A stretch of DNA of 64,000 nucleotides from Paenibacillus antibioticophila (GTDB taxonomy: Bacteria; Bacillota; Bacilli; Paenibacillales; Paenibacillaceae), in the NCBI RefSeq assembly GCF_000455265.1, contig NZ_HG005141.1, positions 454,815 to 518,814 on the forward strand, read 5' to 3'. Made by a program: the position numbers and the translations under genes. This document shows, piece after piece, positions 27,880 through 36,171 of the stretch. Position 1 is the first letter of the stretch. Every line of letters starts with the position of its first letter. Under the pieces are notes generated by a model. That model was not told where the DNA came from. It worked only from the letters and a program-made list of their open reading frames with translations, and searched no databases.

Positions 27880-28689
27880 TTACAAAGTCTCACTACTCCC
27901 CAGATGGCGGAAAGTACGGAGCAGGCGTCGCAATTGGACTACGGCAGCGATCAGGGACAATGCAAGTATGAGCATCAGTACCGCAAACGCCGTCCCTTCA
28001 TCCTGAATTTCATAAAGGTGGCTCCCTCCTGTCGGAGTACGGAACACACCTGCCATTTGAACTGCAAGCAGAAGCAGGGTAAAGATGGAGCAGGCAGACG
28101 ATTTGTCACGAACACGGGGCTGGTTAAACAGCCATAAGCAGCCTGCTGCCGAGACGGTAAACGGGGTGAAGAGATAAAGCAGCACGTAGCCCAGTTGTTC
28201 TCCCCATGCCAGACTCAGACATCCTGCCAAGCCTGCAAGGCCCATAAAATCCGTGATCGCGAAAAGGCACAGCCGGGAAAGCAAAAGATGCTCCAGGGAA
28301 TAATAAGTACTCATTTCCAGCTCAACCATTCGATAAGCATAAGAACGGGCAAGCAGCCGCATACCGATTAGCACAAGCAGCGGGGAGACCGTGGAAATGA
28401 CCGCAAGCACCTGCCCATTCCCCAAGAACGAATCCGTCGGAATTTGCAGGGCAAACATTAGTGCCGTAAGAAGAAGTCCTGCATGGCAGAGCCATACCTT
28501 CCAGCCGATGTACATCATCTGCCGAAAGAAGAAATTAAGCATCGGGGAGCGTTTGACCATCTCCTCCTTCCGTGTTCTTTCGAGAATAAGAAGTGCGTGT
28601 TCGAAGGTCTGCTGCTGCTTCTGCCCGTCAGACATCGGAACAGGGGGAAGCTCCAGCATGGTTATGAGCTCGTCCAGTTTCCTTTTCAT
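27880..28689 (-). CDS. multi-TM protein coupled to ECF sigma factor, candidate anti-sigma
   Basis: 269-residue protein with a short cytoplasmic N terminus (about 1-60, charged) and six predicted membrane segments. It lacks the zinc HxxxCxxC motif of ZAS anti-sigma factors. Its start lies 62 bp inside the sigma gene but has an AGGAGG site 6 nt before the ATG, so the overlap is real. Position and coupling suggest it controls the sigma factor; no sequence motif proves it. It could instead be a transporter accessory subunit. Confidence 0.7.
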   Translation of the reverse strand: MKRKLDELITMLELPPVPMSDGQKQQQTFEHALLILERTRKEEMVKRSPMLNFFFRQMMYIGWKVWLCHAGLLLTALMFALQIPTDSFLGNGQVLAVISTVSPLLVLIGMRLLARSYAYRMVELEMSTYYSLEHLLLSRLCLFAITDFMGLAGLAGCLSLAWGEQLGYVLLYLFTPFTVSAAGCLWLFNQPRVRDKSSACSIFTLLLLAVQMAGVFRTPTGGSHLYEIQDEGTAFAVLMLILALSLIAAVVQLRRLLRTFRHLGSSETL

Positions 28690-29221
28690 TTAGGTCCTCC
28701 TCTCTCATTCTCTTCTTCATGACGGCAAGTCCCCGTTCAACCCGGATGCGGGCCTTGTACAGAGGAACGGAAGTGATCGCGGCAATCTCCCGATATCGGA
28801 ACCCGTAGCTGTAGCGGAGAATGATTGCCTCCTGCAGCTCTGACGGCAGCTCTTGGAGCACCTCAAGCAGTTCCTTCGATTGGAGATGTGCCCCGGCTTC
28901 ATCCTCTGCCGAGAGAGCGGAGCCAAGCTTGGCCTCCGGAACCTGTTCAATCGGTTCGGGAGGCCTTTCACGAAAGGCATCAGCACACAATCTGCGGGCA
29001 ATTGTATATAAGTAGGCCCTGCATTTTCCCTTGTCCTTATAACTGGAAAGTGAACGGCAGAAGCGGTAAAACGTATCTTGAGTGAGATCCTCGGCCAATT
29101 CGGCTTGTCCGGTCTTCCAATAACAGTAGCGCTTGATGAAGTCATAATGGCGCTCGATCAATCGGTTCAATGCTTCTGCATCCCCGCGAGCGATTCGTTC
29201 AAACAGTTCAGCGTCGTCCAC
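28628..29221 (-). CDS. ECF-subfamily RNA polymerase sigma factor
   Basis: 197-residue sigma-70 family factor. Region 2 (about 18-85: LIERHYDFIKRYCYWKTGQAELAEDLTQDTFYRF) binds core polymerase and the -10 element. Region 4 (about 115-175: LQELPSELQEAIILRYSYGFRYREIA) binds the -35 element. Start: GTG 29221 with AAAGGAG 8 nt upstream; the ATG at 29239 lies within that site. First gene of a four-gene operon with a membrane protein and an ABC exporter. The C-terminal 20 residues overlap the next gene. Confidence 0.9.
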   Translation of the reverse strand: MDDAELFERIARGDAEALNRLIERHYDFIKRYCYWKTGQAELAEDLTQDTFYRFCRSLSSYKDKGKCRAYLYTIARRLCADAFRERPPEPIEQVPEAKLGSALSAEDEAGAHLQSKELLEVLQELPSELQEAIILRYSYGFRYREIAAITSVPLYKARIRVERGLAVMKKRMREEDLNEKETGRAHNHAGASPCSDV

Positions 29222-29415
29222 GGCTCCCTCTCCTTTCATATGGATTAACAGGGTAAATGCTGATATTTTGCAGACCTAATGTGGCGAATTTGTGAAAAAA
29301 TAAGCAGGTGAGTGCTGCTTTGAAGAACATACCTGTTATGTGACCACTATGGCTTTTGTTGATCCGGATTAGCTATACTAAAAGTAACATTCTCAATAGG
29401 ATAGGAGGATTCATC

Positions 29416-30390
29416 ATGAACTATAAACGATTGGGACGCAGCGGACTCGAGGTATCGGCACTGGGGCTCGGGACAAATTCCTTCGGCTCGCGTGCGGATG
29501 CTAAAACTTCGGAGCAAATTATCCATGCGGCACTGGATCGAGGTATTAATTTTCTGGACACGGCCAACATTTACTCCGACACGGCCAGCGAGAGCATTAT
29601 CGGACAAGCCATCCAGAACCGGCGCGATCAAGTTATTCTGGCTACCAAAGCCGGCCTGCCCACAGGAAAAGGGCCTAACGAGCTGGGCTCGTCCCGCCGC
29701 CACTTGATGCTTGAGCTGGAGAAGAGCTTGAAGCGTCTCAGAACAGACTATGTGGACCTGTACCAGATCCACACCTTTGATCCAAATACACCATTGGAAG
29801 AAACGCTGCGTGTGCTGGATGATATGATTCGTTCGGGAAAAGTAAGATATATCGGGGCATCGAATTATGCAGCCTGGGAGCTGATGAAGGCGCTCGGGAT
29901 CAGTGATCACCTGGGGCTGAACCGCTTTGTCTCGATGCAGACCAGCTACTCCTTGGCGGATCGGACGCCGGAGCGCGAGGTGATCCCGTTGTGTATCGAT
30001 CAGGGCCTCGGGATCATTCCTTACTTCCCACTGGCTGGCGGGATTCTAACGGGAAAATATACCTCAGCAACAGAGGGACCGGCCGGTTCCAGATTGGAGA
30101 AGAACCCCTCCTTCGCCCAGCGCATCAGCGAGGACAGCTTGACCTTAGGCAGAGAAGTCGGGCGGGTTGCCGCCGAAGCCGGTTGCTCAGCCAGCTCCTT
30201 ATCCTTGGCATGGCTGATGGAGCAGCCCGTTGTGTCCAGTGTAATCGTGGGCGCTACCCGCGTGGAGCAGGTGGAGGATAATCTCAAGAGCGTGGAGCTT
30301 GAGCTGGATAGTACAACAATGGAGCAGCTGGATGAAGCCAGCCGCGCCTTCCGCAATGGAGAGCCGTTCGGTTATTTTCGATTAAATTAA
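29416..30390 (+). CDS. aldo/keto reductase
   Basis: 324-residue NADPH-dependent oxidoreductase with (beta/alpha)8 fold, of the YghZ/potassium-channel-beta-like group. Tetrad residues visible: Asp in INFLDTANIY with its Tyr, Lys in ILATKAG, His in YQIHTFD. C-terminal nucleotide-binding region SSVIVGATRVEQVEDNL. Start: ATG 29416, with AGGAGG upstream; the longer frame from 29356 has no RBS. Monocistronic, with a terminator shared with the convergent hsp20 gene. Substrate unknown. Confidence 0.9.
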   Translation: MNYKRLGRSGLEVSALGLGTNSFGSRADAKTSEQIIHAALDRGINFLDTANIYSDTASESIIGQAIQNRRDQVILATKAGLPTGKGPNELGSSRRHLMLELEKSLKRLRTDYVDLYQIHTFDPNTPLEETLRVLDDMIRSGKVRYIGASNYAAWELMKALGISDHLGLNRFVSMQTSYSLADRTPEREVIPLCIDQGLGIIPYFPLAGGILTGKYTSATEGPAGSRLEKNPSFAQRISEDSLTLGREVGRVAAEAGCSASSLSLAWLMEQPVVSSVIVGATRVEQVEDNLKSVELELDSTTMEQLDEASRAFRNGEPFGYFRLN

Positions 30391-30438
30391 GGGCAACCGA
30401 AAACGTTCATCCCGCCCACATTTTTCGCATTTAACAAG

Positions 30439-30487
30439 AAGGGACTGCCAGAAGTCTGTTTTTCGCTGACTTTCTGGACAGTCCCTT
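30439..30487. terminator. bidirectional terminator between aldo/keto reductase and hsp20
   Basis: Long hairpin with arms AAGGGACTGCCAGAAGTC and GACTTTCTGGACAGTCCCTT, one bulge, lying between two convergent genes. Weak T-runs on both sides. Confidence 0.7.
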
Positions 30488-30503
30488 GATGAAATATTTA
30501 TTT

Positions 30504-30944
30504 TTAATCCTGAATCTCAATACGCTTCGACTGTGTCGGCTGCCGCTTCGGTACCTCCAGCTTCAGCAATCCATCTTTCAGGGACGCCCGAATGCTATCT
30601 TCATCGATGTCCTGCACGTAGAATCTGCGTACATACTCGCCATAGCGCCGTTCCTTATGGACCAATTGTTGATGGTTATCCTCTACGCTGCCATCTTCCT
30701 GGTGAACCGCTCGAATTGTCAAGTAAGGAGCTGCATAGTCGATATCGATATCCTCTTTCCGAAAACCGGGCAGCTCGGCCTCCAGCAGATAGGCCTGATC
30801 CGTCTCGTGCACATCCGTCTTGAAGGACAGCATCTGAGGTCTCATCGAGGTGAAGAAATCATCGTTAAAGACATCGTTAAATGCCTTCGCCAACGGACCC
30901 CATGCATCCTCTCTGCGTCTTCCGAATGGAACCAAATCAAACAT
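30504..30944 (-). CDS. small heat shock protein, Hsp20/alpha-crystallin family
   Basis: 146-residue chaperone that holds unfolding proteins. The alpha-crystallin domain spans about residues 38-130 (TDVHETDQAYLLEAELPGFRKEDI...), with LPGF and the C-terminal SLKDGLLKLEVPK. The IEI tripeptide at the end (KRIEIQD) is the family's I-x-I oligomerisation motif. Start: ATG 30944 follows AAGGGG by 8 nt; the adjacent GTG (30947) is less likely. A sigma-A promoter and CtsR-like operators lie upstream. Confidence 0.92.
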   Translation of the reverse strand: MFDLVPFGRRREDAWGPLAKAFNDVFNDDFFTSMRPQMLSFKTDVHETDQAYLLEAELPGFRKEDIDIDYAAPYLTIRAVHQEDGSVEDNHQQLVHKERRYGEYVRRFYVQDIDEDSIRASLKDGLLKLEVPKRQPTQSKRIEIQD

Positions 30945-30960
30945 CACACATTCCCCTTTC

Positions 30961-30977
30961 TTTGATCTTATTTGACC
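30961..30977 (-). promoter_or_regulatory. CtsR-like operator of hsp20
   Basis: On the minus strand, GGTCAAA-TAA-GATCAAA: two heptads with the 3-nt spacer of the CtsR consensus RGTCAAA-NNN-RGTCAAA, one mismatch. It lies 10 bp downstream of the -10 box, where a repressor would block transcription. Confidence 0.6.
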
Positions 30978-30987
30978 TTACGCTTTT

Positions 30988-31017
30988 ATTATAGGACTCT
31001 GCCATTAATCTTGACAA
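30988..31017 (-). promoter_or_regulatory. sigma-A promoter of hsp20
   Basis: On the minus strand, TTGTCA (-35) and TATAAT (-10) separated by 18 bp, reading toward hsp20. The gap 30945-31270 otherwise holds two CtsR-like sites, two ATCGGGAACG direct repeats (near 31072 and 31117) and the Rex-like site. Confidence 0.7.
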
Positions 31018-31095
31018 AAAGCATCTAGGACCGCATAAAGCCATTATCTGCCGTCTTTGGTGGTTTTCCTTCATCGGGAACGGTTTTTCTGTTTG

Positions 31096-31112
31096 TTTGA
31101 CCTTTTCTGACC
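31096..31112 (-). promoter_or_regulatory. second CtsR-like heptad pair
   Basis: On the minus strand, GGTCAGA-AAA-GGTCAAA, again one mismatch from the CtsR consensus and with the same 3-nt spacer. It lies about 80 bp upstream of the hsp20 -35 box. Confidence 0.5.
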
Positions 31113-31236
31113 TTTTATCGGGAACGCGAGAATATTCAATAGGTGAGCGCCCCATATTATGACCTTTCTAATAGACATTGTGACAATTCTTATAATGCCT
31201 ATTCAATAAATCATGCTAACATAAGTCAGCACAACA

Positions 31237-31254
31237 TTGTGAAATAAAACACAA
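31237..31254. promoter_or_regulatory. Rex-like operator upstream of the fumarate-reductase-like gene
   Basis: TTGTGAAATAAAACACAA matches the Gram-positive Rex site TTGTGAA-N4-TTCACAA except at two bases of the right half. It sits directly before the ribosome site of the flavinylated reductase gene. Rex represses anaerobic respiration and fermentation genes when NADH is low. Confidence 0.4.
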
Positions 31255-31270
31255 ATGGGGGCGTTATTTA

Positions 31271-33040
31271 GTGAAAAAGAGATTATTCGCAATCCTAATG
31301 GTTGGACTTATCATGCTGCTCGTCGTCGGTTGCAACCAGGAGAAGCCGGACACAGAAGGGGCTGCAGCAGCCGGCAAATTTACACCTGGTACTTACGAGG
31401 GCGTCTCAAAGGGACATGGCGGGGAGATTAAAGCTACGGTAACCGTATCCGCAGACAAGATCGAATCCATTGAAATTACAGCCGATGGCGAAACCGGCAG
31501 CATCGGAGACGGAGCCGTTGCACAGCTGACGGCTGACATTATCAACACCCAAAGCTTGGCCGTCGATGCAGTATCGGGAGCCAGCGAATCCAGTGCCGGT
31601 ATTATTGAGGCAGTCTCCCTTGCCTTGGAAAAAGCCGGCGCAAATATTGCCGACCTGAAGGATCCGGCTAATAAGCTGATCGTTGAGCAAACGAAGCAAG
31701 AGGATCTTAATGTCGATATCGTCATTGTTGGCTCGGGAGGAGCAGGTCTCTCCGCTGCCATTGAAGCCAAGGAAGCGGGCAAATCGGTCGTTATCCTTGA
31801 ACAAATGCCGATCACCGGAGGCAATACCAACCGTGCTACCGGCGGTCTTAACGCAGCCGAAACAACGATCCAGGAAGAGAACGGCATTAAGGATTCTAAG
31901 CAGACATTCTATGAAGACACATTGAAAGGCGGGCATGACATTAATGATCCGGAATTGCTTCGCACCCTGGTCGATCATGCGCCTGATGCAATTTATTGGC
32001 TGAATGATATGGGCGCAGGCATTTCCAGAGTTTCTTTATCAGGCGGGGCAACGAATCCAAGAATTCATACTCCGGCTGACGGATCTGCGATTGGTCCGGT
32101 CGTGGTTAATGTTCTGTCACAGAAATTAAAAGAGCTTGAGGTTGATATTCTGCTCAACTCGAAAGCTGTGAAGCTTATTGAACAAGACGGCGCTGTCGTA
32201 GGCGTTGAGGCTATCGATAAAAATGAAAATCCGTTCAAGGTAAATGCCAAAGCGGTTATTCTCGCTACGGGCGGCTTTGGAGCCAACAGTGAAATGGTAG
32301 TGCAATATCGTCCTGAGTTGGAAGGCTTCTCTACAACGAACCATGCCGGAGCAACCGGCTCAGGGATCGTCATGGCTCAAGAGGTTGGCGCAGATTTGAT
32401 GCAAATCGAGCAAATTCAAATTCACCCGACCACTGATCCTGAATCAGGCTATATGTTCACAGAAGGGCTTCGCGGCGATGGCGCTATCCTCGTGAATAAA
32501 GAAGGCAAGCGATTTACAAATGAACTGCTCACACGTGACGTTGTATCGCAAAATATTCTGAAGCAGACAGATAAAATGGCCTACTTGATCACAAACCAGG
32601 AGATGGTTGACGAAAATGCTTCCTTGGCCAAATATATCAAAGAAGGCTACGCAACCAAGGGAGATGACCTTTCCCTGCTGGCAAGCGAGTTGGGAATCGA
32701 TGCAGCTGCCCTGGAAGCCACATTGAAGACCTACACCCAATATGTTAAAGACGGGAAGGATACCGAATTCGAGCGTGTCCACTTGACTCAATCTCTTGAA
32801 GCAGGCCCTTACTACGCCATCCCTGTCACCCCAGGCATTCACCATACGATGGGTGGCGTGAAGATCGATACGAAAACTCACGTCCTAAAACCGGATGGAC
32901 AAACGATCGCCGGACTGTATGCAGCCGGTGAAATCGCTGGCGGCGTCCATGGCGGCAACCGCATCGGTGGTAATGCCGTAGCCGACATCATCGTCTTCGG
33001 ACGTATCGCAGGTCAAACTGCAGCGGCAGAATTGAAATAG
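31271..33040 (+). CDS. flavinylated lipoprotein fumarate-reductase-like (flavocytochrome c family)
   Basis: 589-residue lipoprotein: signal peptide with lipobox LVVGC (Cys about 21), an FMN-binding domain (about 38-120), then an FAD-binding fumarate reductase/succinate dehydrogenase flavoprotein domain (about 150-589, GSGGAGLSAAIEAKEAGK). The segment DAVSGASESS (99-108) fits the ApbE flavinylation motif for covalent FMN. GGNRIGGNAVADIIVFGRIAG near the C terminus binds FAD. Family members are extracellular reductases taking electrons from membrane quinol routes to fumarate, urocanate or similar acceptors. GTG start after GGGGG. Acceptor unknown. Confidence 0.9.
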   Translation: MKKRLFAILMVGLIMLLVVGCNQEKPDTEGAAAAGKFTPGTYEGVSKGHGGEIKATVTVSADKIESIEITADGETGSIGDGAVAQLTADIINTQSLAVDAVSGASESSAGIIEAVSLALEKAGANIADLKDPANKLIVEQTKQEDLNVDIVIVGSGGAGLSAAIEAKEAGKSVVILEQMPITGGNTNRATGGLNAAETTIQEENGIKDSKQTFYEDTLKGGHDINDPELLRTLVDHAPDAIYWLNDMGAGISRVSLSGGATNPRIHTPADGSAIGPVVVNVLSQKLKELEVDILLNSKAVKLIEQDGAVVGVEAIDKNENPFKVNAKAVILATGGFGANSEMVVQYRPELEGFSTTNHAGATGSGIVMAQEVGADLMQIEQIQIHPTTDPESGYMFTEGLRGDGAILVNKEGKRFTNELLTRDVVSQNILKQTDKMAYLITNQEMVDENASLAKYIKEGYATKGDDLSLLASELGIDAAALEATLKTYTQYVKDGKDTEFERVHLTQSLEAGPYYAIPVTPGIHHTMGGVKIDTKTHVLKPDGQTIAGLYAAGEIAGGVHGGNRIGGNAVADIIVFGRIAGQTAAAELK

Positions 33041-33056
33041 CACAGAGGATATAACA

Positions 33057-33108
33057 GAGGCCCGCTTCACAAAATGGTTGCTTCCATTTTGTGAGGCGGG
33101 CCTCTCCG
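33057..33108. terminator. bidirectional terminator
   Basis: Long stem with arms GAGGCCCGC...TCACAAAATGG and CCATTTTGTGAGGCGGGCCTC, 17 bp after the reductase stop codon and 10 bp from the end of the convergent AraC-methyltransferase gene. Confidence 0.8.
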
Positions 33109-33117
33109 CTCCTCCAT

Positions 33118-34305
33118 TTATAACTTTCTAGCCTTAATCACAAATGTGACGGGAAGCATCTTCGCCTTTTTTGAGAACTCGTTCTCGCCTTGCGCCTGTA
33201 TGATTTCCTCATCCGATTCCTCGATCATTTCCTCAATAGCAAAGCCTGCTTTCGCCAACGCATTTACATAGGTTGATAGTTTTCGGTCTGATAATGACAG
33301 TGAGCCTCCATCCAGCGATACCGAATACCAGGATTCATCGAAATAACATTTTTTAAAGACAAGGATGTCGTCCTCCGCAGTAACGCATTTGTGTATGGGA
33401 TGAGACCAGCTGAAGATGAAAGCTCCTCCCTCCTTAAGGTAGGAAGCGATCCGTCGAAAAGTTCCCTCCAGGTCGGTGGTCCAGCCTATGCCGTATACGG
33501 AATACACCACATCGAAATAATCGGTCGGTATGCCGCATTCTTCTTCCATAGCCGCACAGAACAATGCCGCTGAGTGACCTGATGCCTCCAGATGCTGCCT
33601 AGCTTTTTGTAGTTGCTGTTCCGAGATGTCAACCCCCCACAGCTCCGCCGCCTTCCGATCACCGAGATACTGCAAGGAATGGCCTGTCCCGCAGCCGATC
33701 TCCAGCACCCGCTTTCCTGATATATCACCGAATAGCTGACATTTTTCTTCCGAAATATAAGCTCCATATAGCGGTAGTGCTGTTGTTCCTATAACCTCAT
33801 TCCCTTTTGTGTCCCAAAAGAAGCTGTTGACTTTATGAATTTCTTTCTGGTCCAAATCCACCGAAATGGCGAAGCCGACCTCCCCGCCGCCGATAATGCT
33901 TGTGCGATTCCCCGTTTTTTTATCCATGCCTAAGCCCTCCATTAATATAAGCTTGAAGGTTAGACGCGGAAACGACTTAAGAATCAGCTTCTTGTCACGA
34001 GCCAAGGATGGCGAGATTCCGTGTAATTGTCTAAAGGCCCTGGAAAAAGCAGCTTGCGATTCATAACCGTAACGCAGAGCAATATCCATGATTTTGTCGC
34101 CGCTTCGAACATCTGCCGCTGCCATGGTTAATCTCCTGCGACGAATATATTCGGATAAAGGGATCTGGGCTATGAAAGAAAAAACTCGCCGAAACTCCCA
34201 GTCAGAGCAGTTCATAAATTGTGCGGCAGTAGAATAATCAATCTCGGAGGACAGGTTGTTCTCTATATATTCAACGGCCTGGTTCATGCACTTCTGCCAA
34301 TCCAT
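33118..34305 (-). CDS. AraC-type HTH fused to SAM-dependent methyltransferase
   Basis: 395-residue fusion. Residues about 1-105 form an AraC/XylS double helix-turn-helix (FMNCSDWEFRRVF, then IMDIALRYGYESQAAFSRAFRQLHGISPS). A linker leads to a class I methyltransferase (about 185-340) with SAM motif I VLEIGCGTGHSLQYLG and motif II acidic residue in LWGVDIS. The first 35 codons of the longer frame (to 34416) lack a ribosome site; ATG 34305 has AGGAGG 7 nt upstream. Possibly a self-contained sensor or resistance regulator; target of methylation unknown. Confidence 0.85.
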   Translation of the reverse strand: MDWQKCMNQAVEYIENNLSSEIDYSTAAQFMNCSDWEFRRVFSFIAQIPLSEYIRRRRLTMAAADVRSGDKIMDIALRYGYESQAAFSRAFRQLHGISPSLARDKKLILKSFPRLTFKLILMEGLGMDKKTGNRTSIIGGGEVGFAISVDLDQKEIHKVNSFFWDTKGNEVIGTTALPLYGAYISEEKCQLFGDISGKRVLEIGCGTGHSLQYLGDRKAAELWGVDISEQQLQKARQHLEASGHSAALFCAAMEEECGIPTDYFDVVYSVYGIGWTTDLEGTFRRIASYLKEGGAFIFSWSHPIHKCVTAEDDILVFKKCYFDESWYSVSLDGGSLSLSDRKLSTYVNALAKAGFAIEEMIEESDEEIIQAQGENEFSKKAKMLPVTFVIKARKL

Positions 34306-34509
34306 AACGTCACCTCCTACGGTTACCTTCGCTGTAATTATATCTGCTCGTCCGAGGACAAGCTTTGCATTCGGTGCATTTAAATGCAAAATGAAGCTCA
34401 ATATCCCCTTCTTCATTCGCCCATCTACTTTGACGGTGACTAAAATCAGACCGCTTAGGAAATCTTAACTGCAAGACTTTTAATTCCATTATGGGGTGAA
34501 TATTCCTTG

Positions 34510-36150
34510 ATGTCATCACTGAAGTCGTTTATACCCAGCTGGCATATCTGGGTTCTTGCGGTTGTGGCCTTCCTGGTCCCATTTCTTCTTAGTAAAATAT
34601 TTGCCCGTGTACATGCCTATGTTAAAAGCGGCGGTACTTTTAAGTCTGCTTCGGCCCGCACTTCCGTTCTATCCCCTGACTCGTCTTCTGCTGCAGCAAC
34701 ACCTTTTGACGGAGATTATGCCGCAGATGTACGTTCCGTTATGGATGTCATAGGCAAGAATAGCGACTTAACTGTCAGGGAATTTCCGTTGTCCAGGTTT
34801 GACGCCAAGGGCACCCTGTTCTATGTAAACGGGATGCAGCGGGAAAGGGAGCTCAATATGCGCACCCTTGAGTTCTTCATGTTTGAAGCCACGCGCGAAA
34901 TGCTCGCCAGTCCGCCCAATGTCAAGGGACTTCTCCCTTTCTACAACCTTAAAGAATCAGCGGATGTAAGAGAGTTCAGCCGGCTCGTCCTGTTCGGATA
35001 TGCCGGACTCATCATTGAAGGGGTCCCCTGCGGCTTATTGATTCAGAGCCCCAACACGAGTAATCGCGCTATCGTCGAGCCTTTGTCCGAGGCCCTGCTG
35101 CGCGGCCCGCGTATTGGTTTTACGGAGGTGCTCAGCGAAAACACTTCGATGCTTCGCCGCCAAGGCTTTAGCGATCAGCTGGAGATGAAGAGCTACATCA
35201 TCGGCAATACGTTGCCCAAGGAGGTGGTTATCGCCTACTTTAAAGACATTGTAAACGCTGATCTTCTGAAGGAGGTCGAAGCACGTATAAGCAATATCAA
35301 TATCGATTTTCTCGCAGATTCAGGATACATTGAGCAGCTTATTGAGGATAACTACTTAAGCCCTTTTCAACAGCTCCAAAATACCGAACGGCCTGACCGT
35401 GTTATCAATGGGCTTTTGGAGGGAAGGGTAGCGATTCTGCAGGACGGAAGCCCCTTTGCGCTGATTGCTCCGGCCACCTTCAGCATGCTGCTTCAATCCC
35501 CGGAGGACTATTATGAGCGTTGGATTCCAAGTTCGTTTCTGCGGATACTCCGCTTTTTCGCTGCTTTTTTATCCCTATTGGCACCTTCCATCTATATTTC
35601 ATTTATCTCCTTCCACCCCGGACTAATTCCGACAGAACTGGTGCTATCCATTATCGAGACAAGGCAGGGAGTGCCTTTTCCGTCATTAATTGAAGTGCTG
35701 GTCCTGGAACTGTCTATCGAAATCCTGCGCGAAGCAGGGATTCGACTGCCGAAGCCGATCGGACCGGCGATGGGGATCGTAGGAGGTATTATTGTTGGAG
35801 ACGCAGCCGTCCAAGCTGGCATTGTCAGTCCGATCCTTGTCATCGTGGTGGCAGTGACCGCAATCTCCTCCTTCTCGATGCCGTCTTACAGCGCCGGGAT
35901 TACCTTGCGGCTATTACGCTTTTTCGGGATGGTCTTCGCCGCCATCCTGGGCATGTTCGGAACCATCCTGTTCTTTCTGCTGTTGTGCAGTCATCTCTCT
36001 CGGCTCAAGAGCTTCGGTGTCTCCTATCTGACCCCGGTCTCTCCTTACCGGCTGCAGGATTGGAAGGATCTGTTTATTCGTGCTCCGATCTCTTTAATGA
36101 AGAAACGACCCGCTATGATGAAAACGCGGCAGGAGCGTCGCCAAACTTAA
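34510..36150 (+). CDS. gerA: spore germination protein, GerA family
   Basis: 546-residue A subunit of a Ger nutrient receptor in the spore inner membrane. Large N-terminal soluble region (about 60-330), then five or so membrane segments from residue 335 (FLRILRFFAAFLSLLAPSIYISF). Conserved ESLRGPR-like segment reads EALLRGPRIGF, and PxxxxYSAGI in the membrane part. An ATG (34510) and the TTG before it both fit the GGGGTGA site. Starts a three-gene gerA-gerB-gerC operon. Confidence 0.92.
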   Translation: MSSLKSFIPSWHIWVLAVVAFLVPFLLSKIFARVHAYVKSGGTFKSASARTSVLSPDSSSAAATPFDGDYAADVRSVMDVIGKNSDLTVREFPLSRFDAKGTLFYVNGMQRERELNMRTLEFFMFEATREMLASPPNVKGLLPFYNLKESADVREFSRLVLFGYAGLIIEGVPCGLLIQSPNTSNRAIVEPLSEALLRGPRIGFTEVLSENTSMLRRQGFSDQLEMKSYIIGNTLPKEVVIAYFKDIVNADLLKEVEARISNINIDFLADSGYIEQLIEDNYLSPFQQLQNTERPDRVINGLLEGRVAILQDGSPFALIAPATFSMLLQSPEDYYERWIPSSFLRILRFFAAFLSLLAPSIYISFISFHPGLIPTELVLSIIETRQGVPFPSLIEVLVLELSIEILREAGIRLPKPIGPAMGIVGGIIVGDAAVQAGIVSPILVIVVAVTAISSFSMPSYSAGITLRLLRFFGMVFAAILGMFGTILFFLLLCSHLSRLKSFGVSYLTPVSPYRLQDWKDLFIRAPISLMKKRPAMMKTRQERRQT

Positions 36151-36171
36151 TTGTGTCAGGAGGCCATTAAC

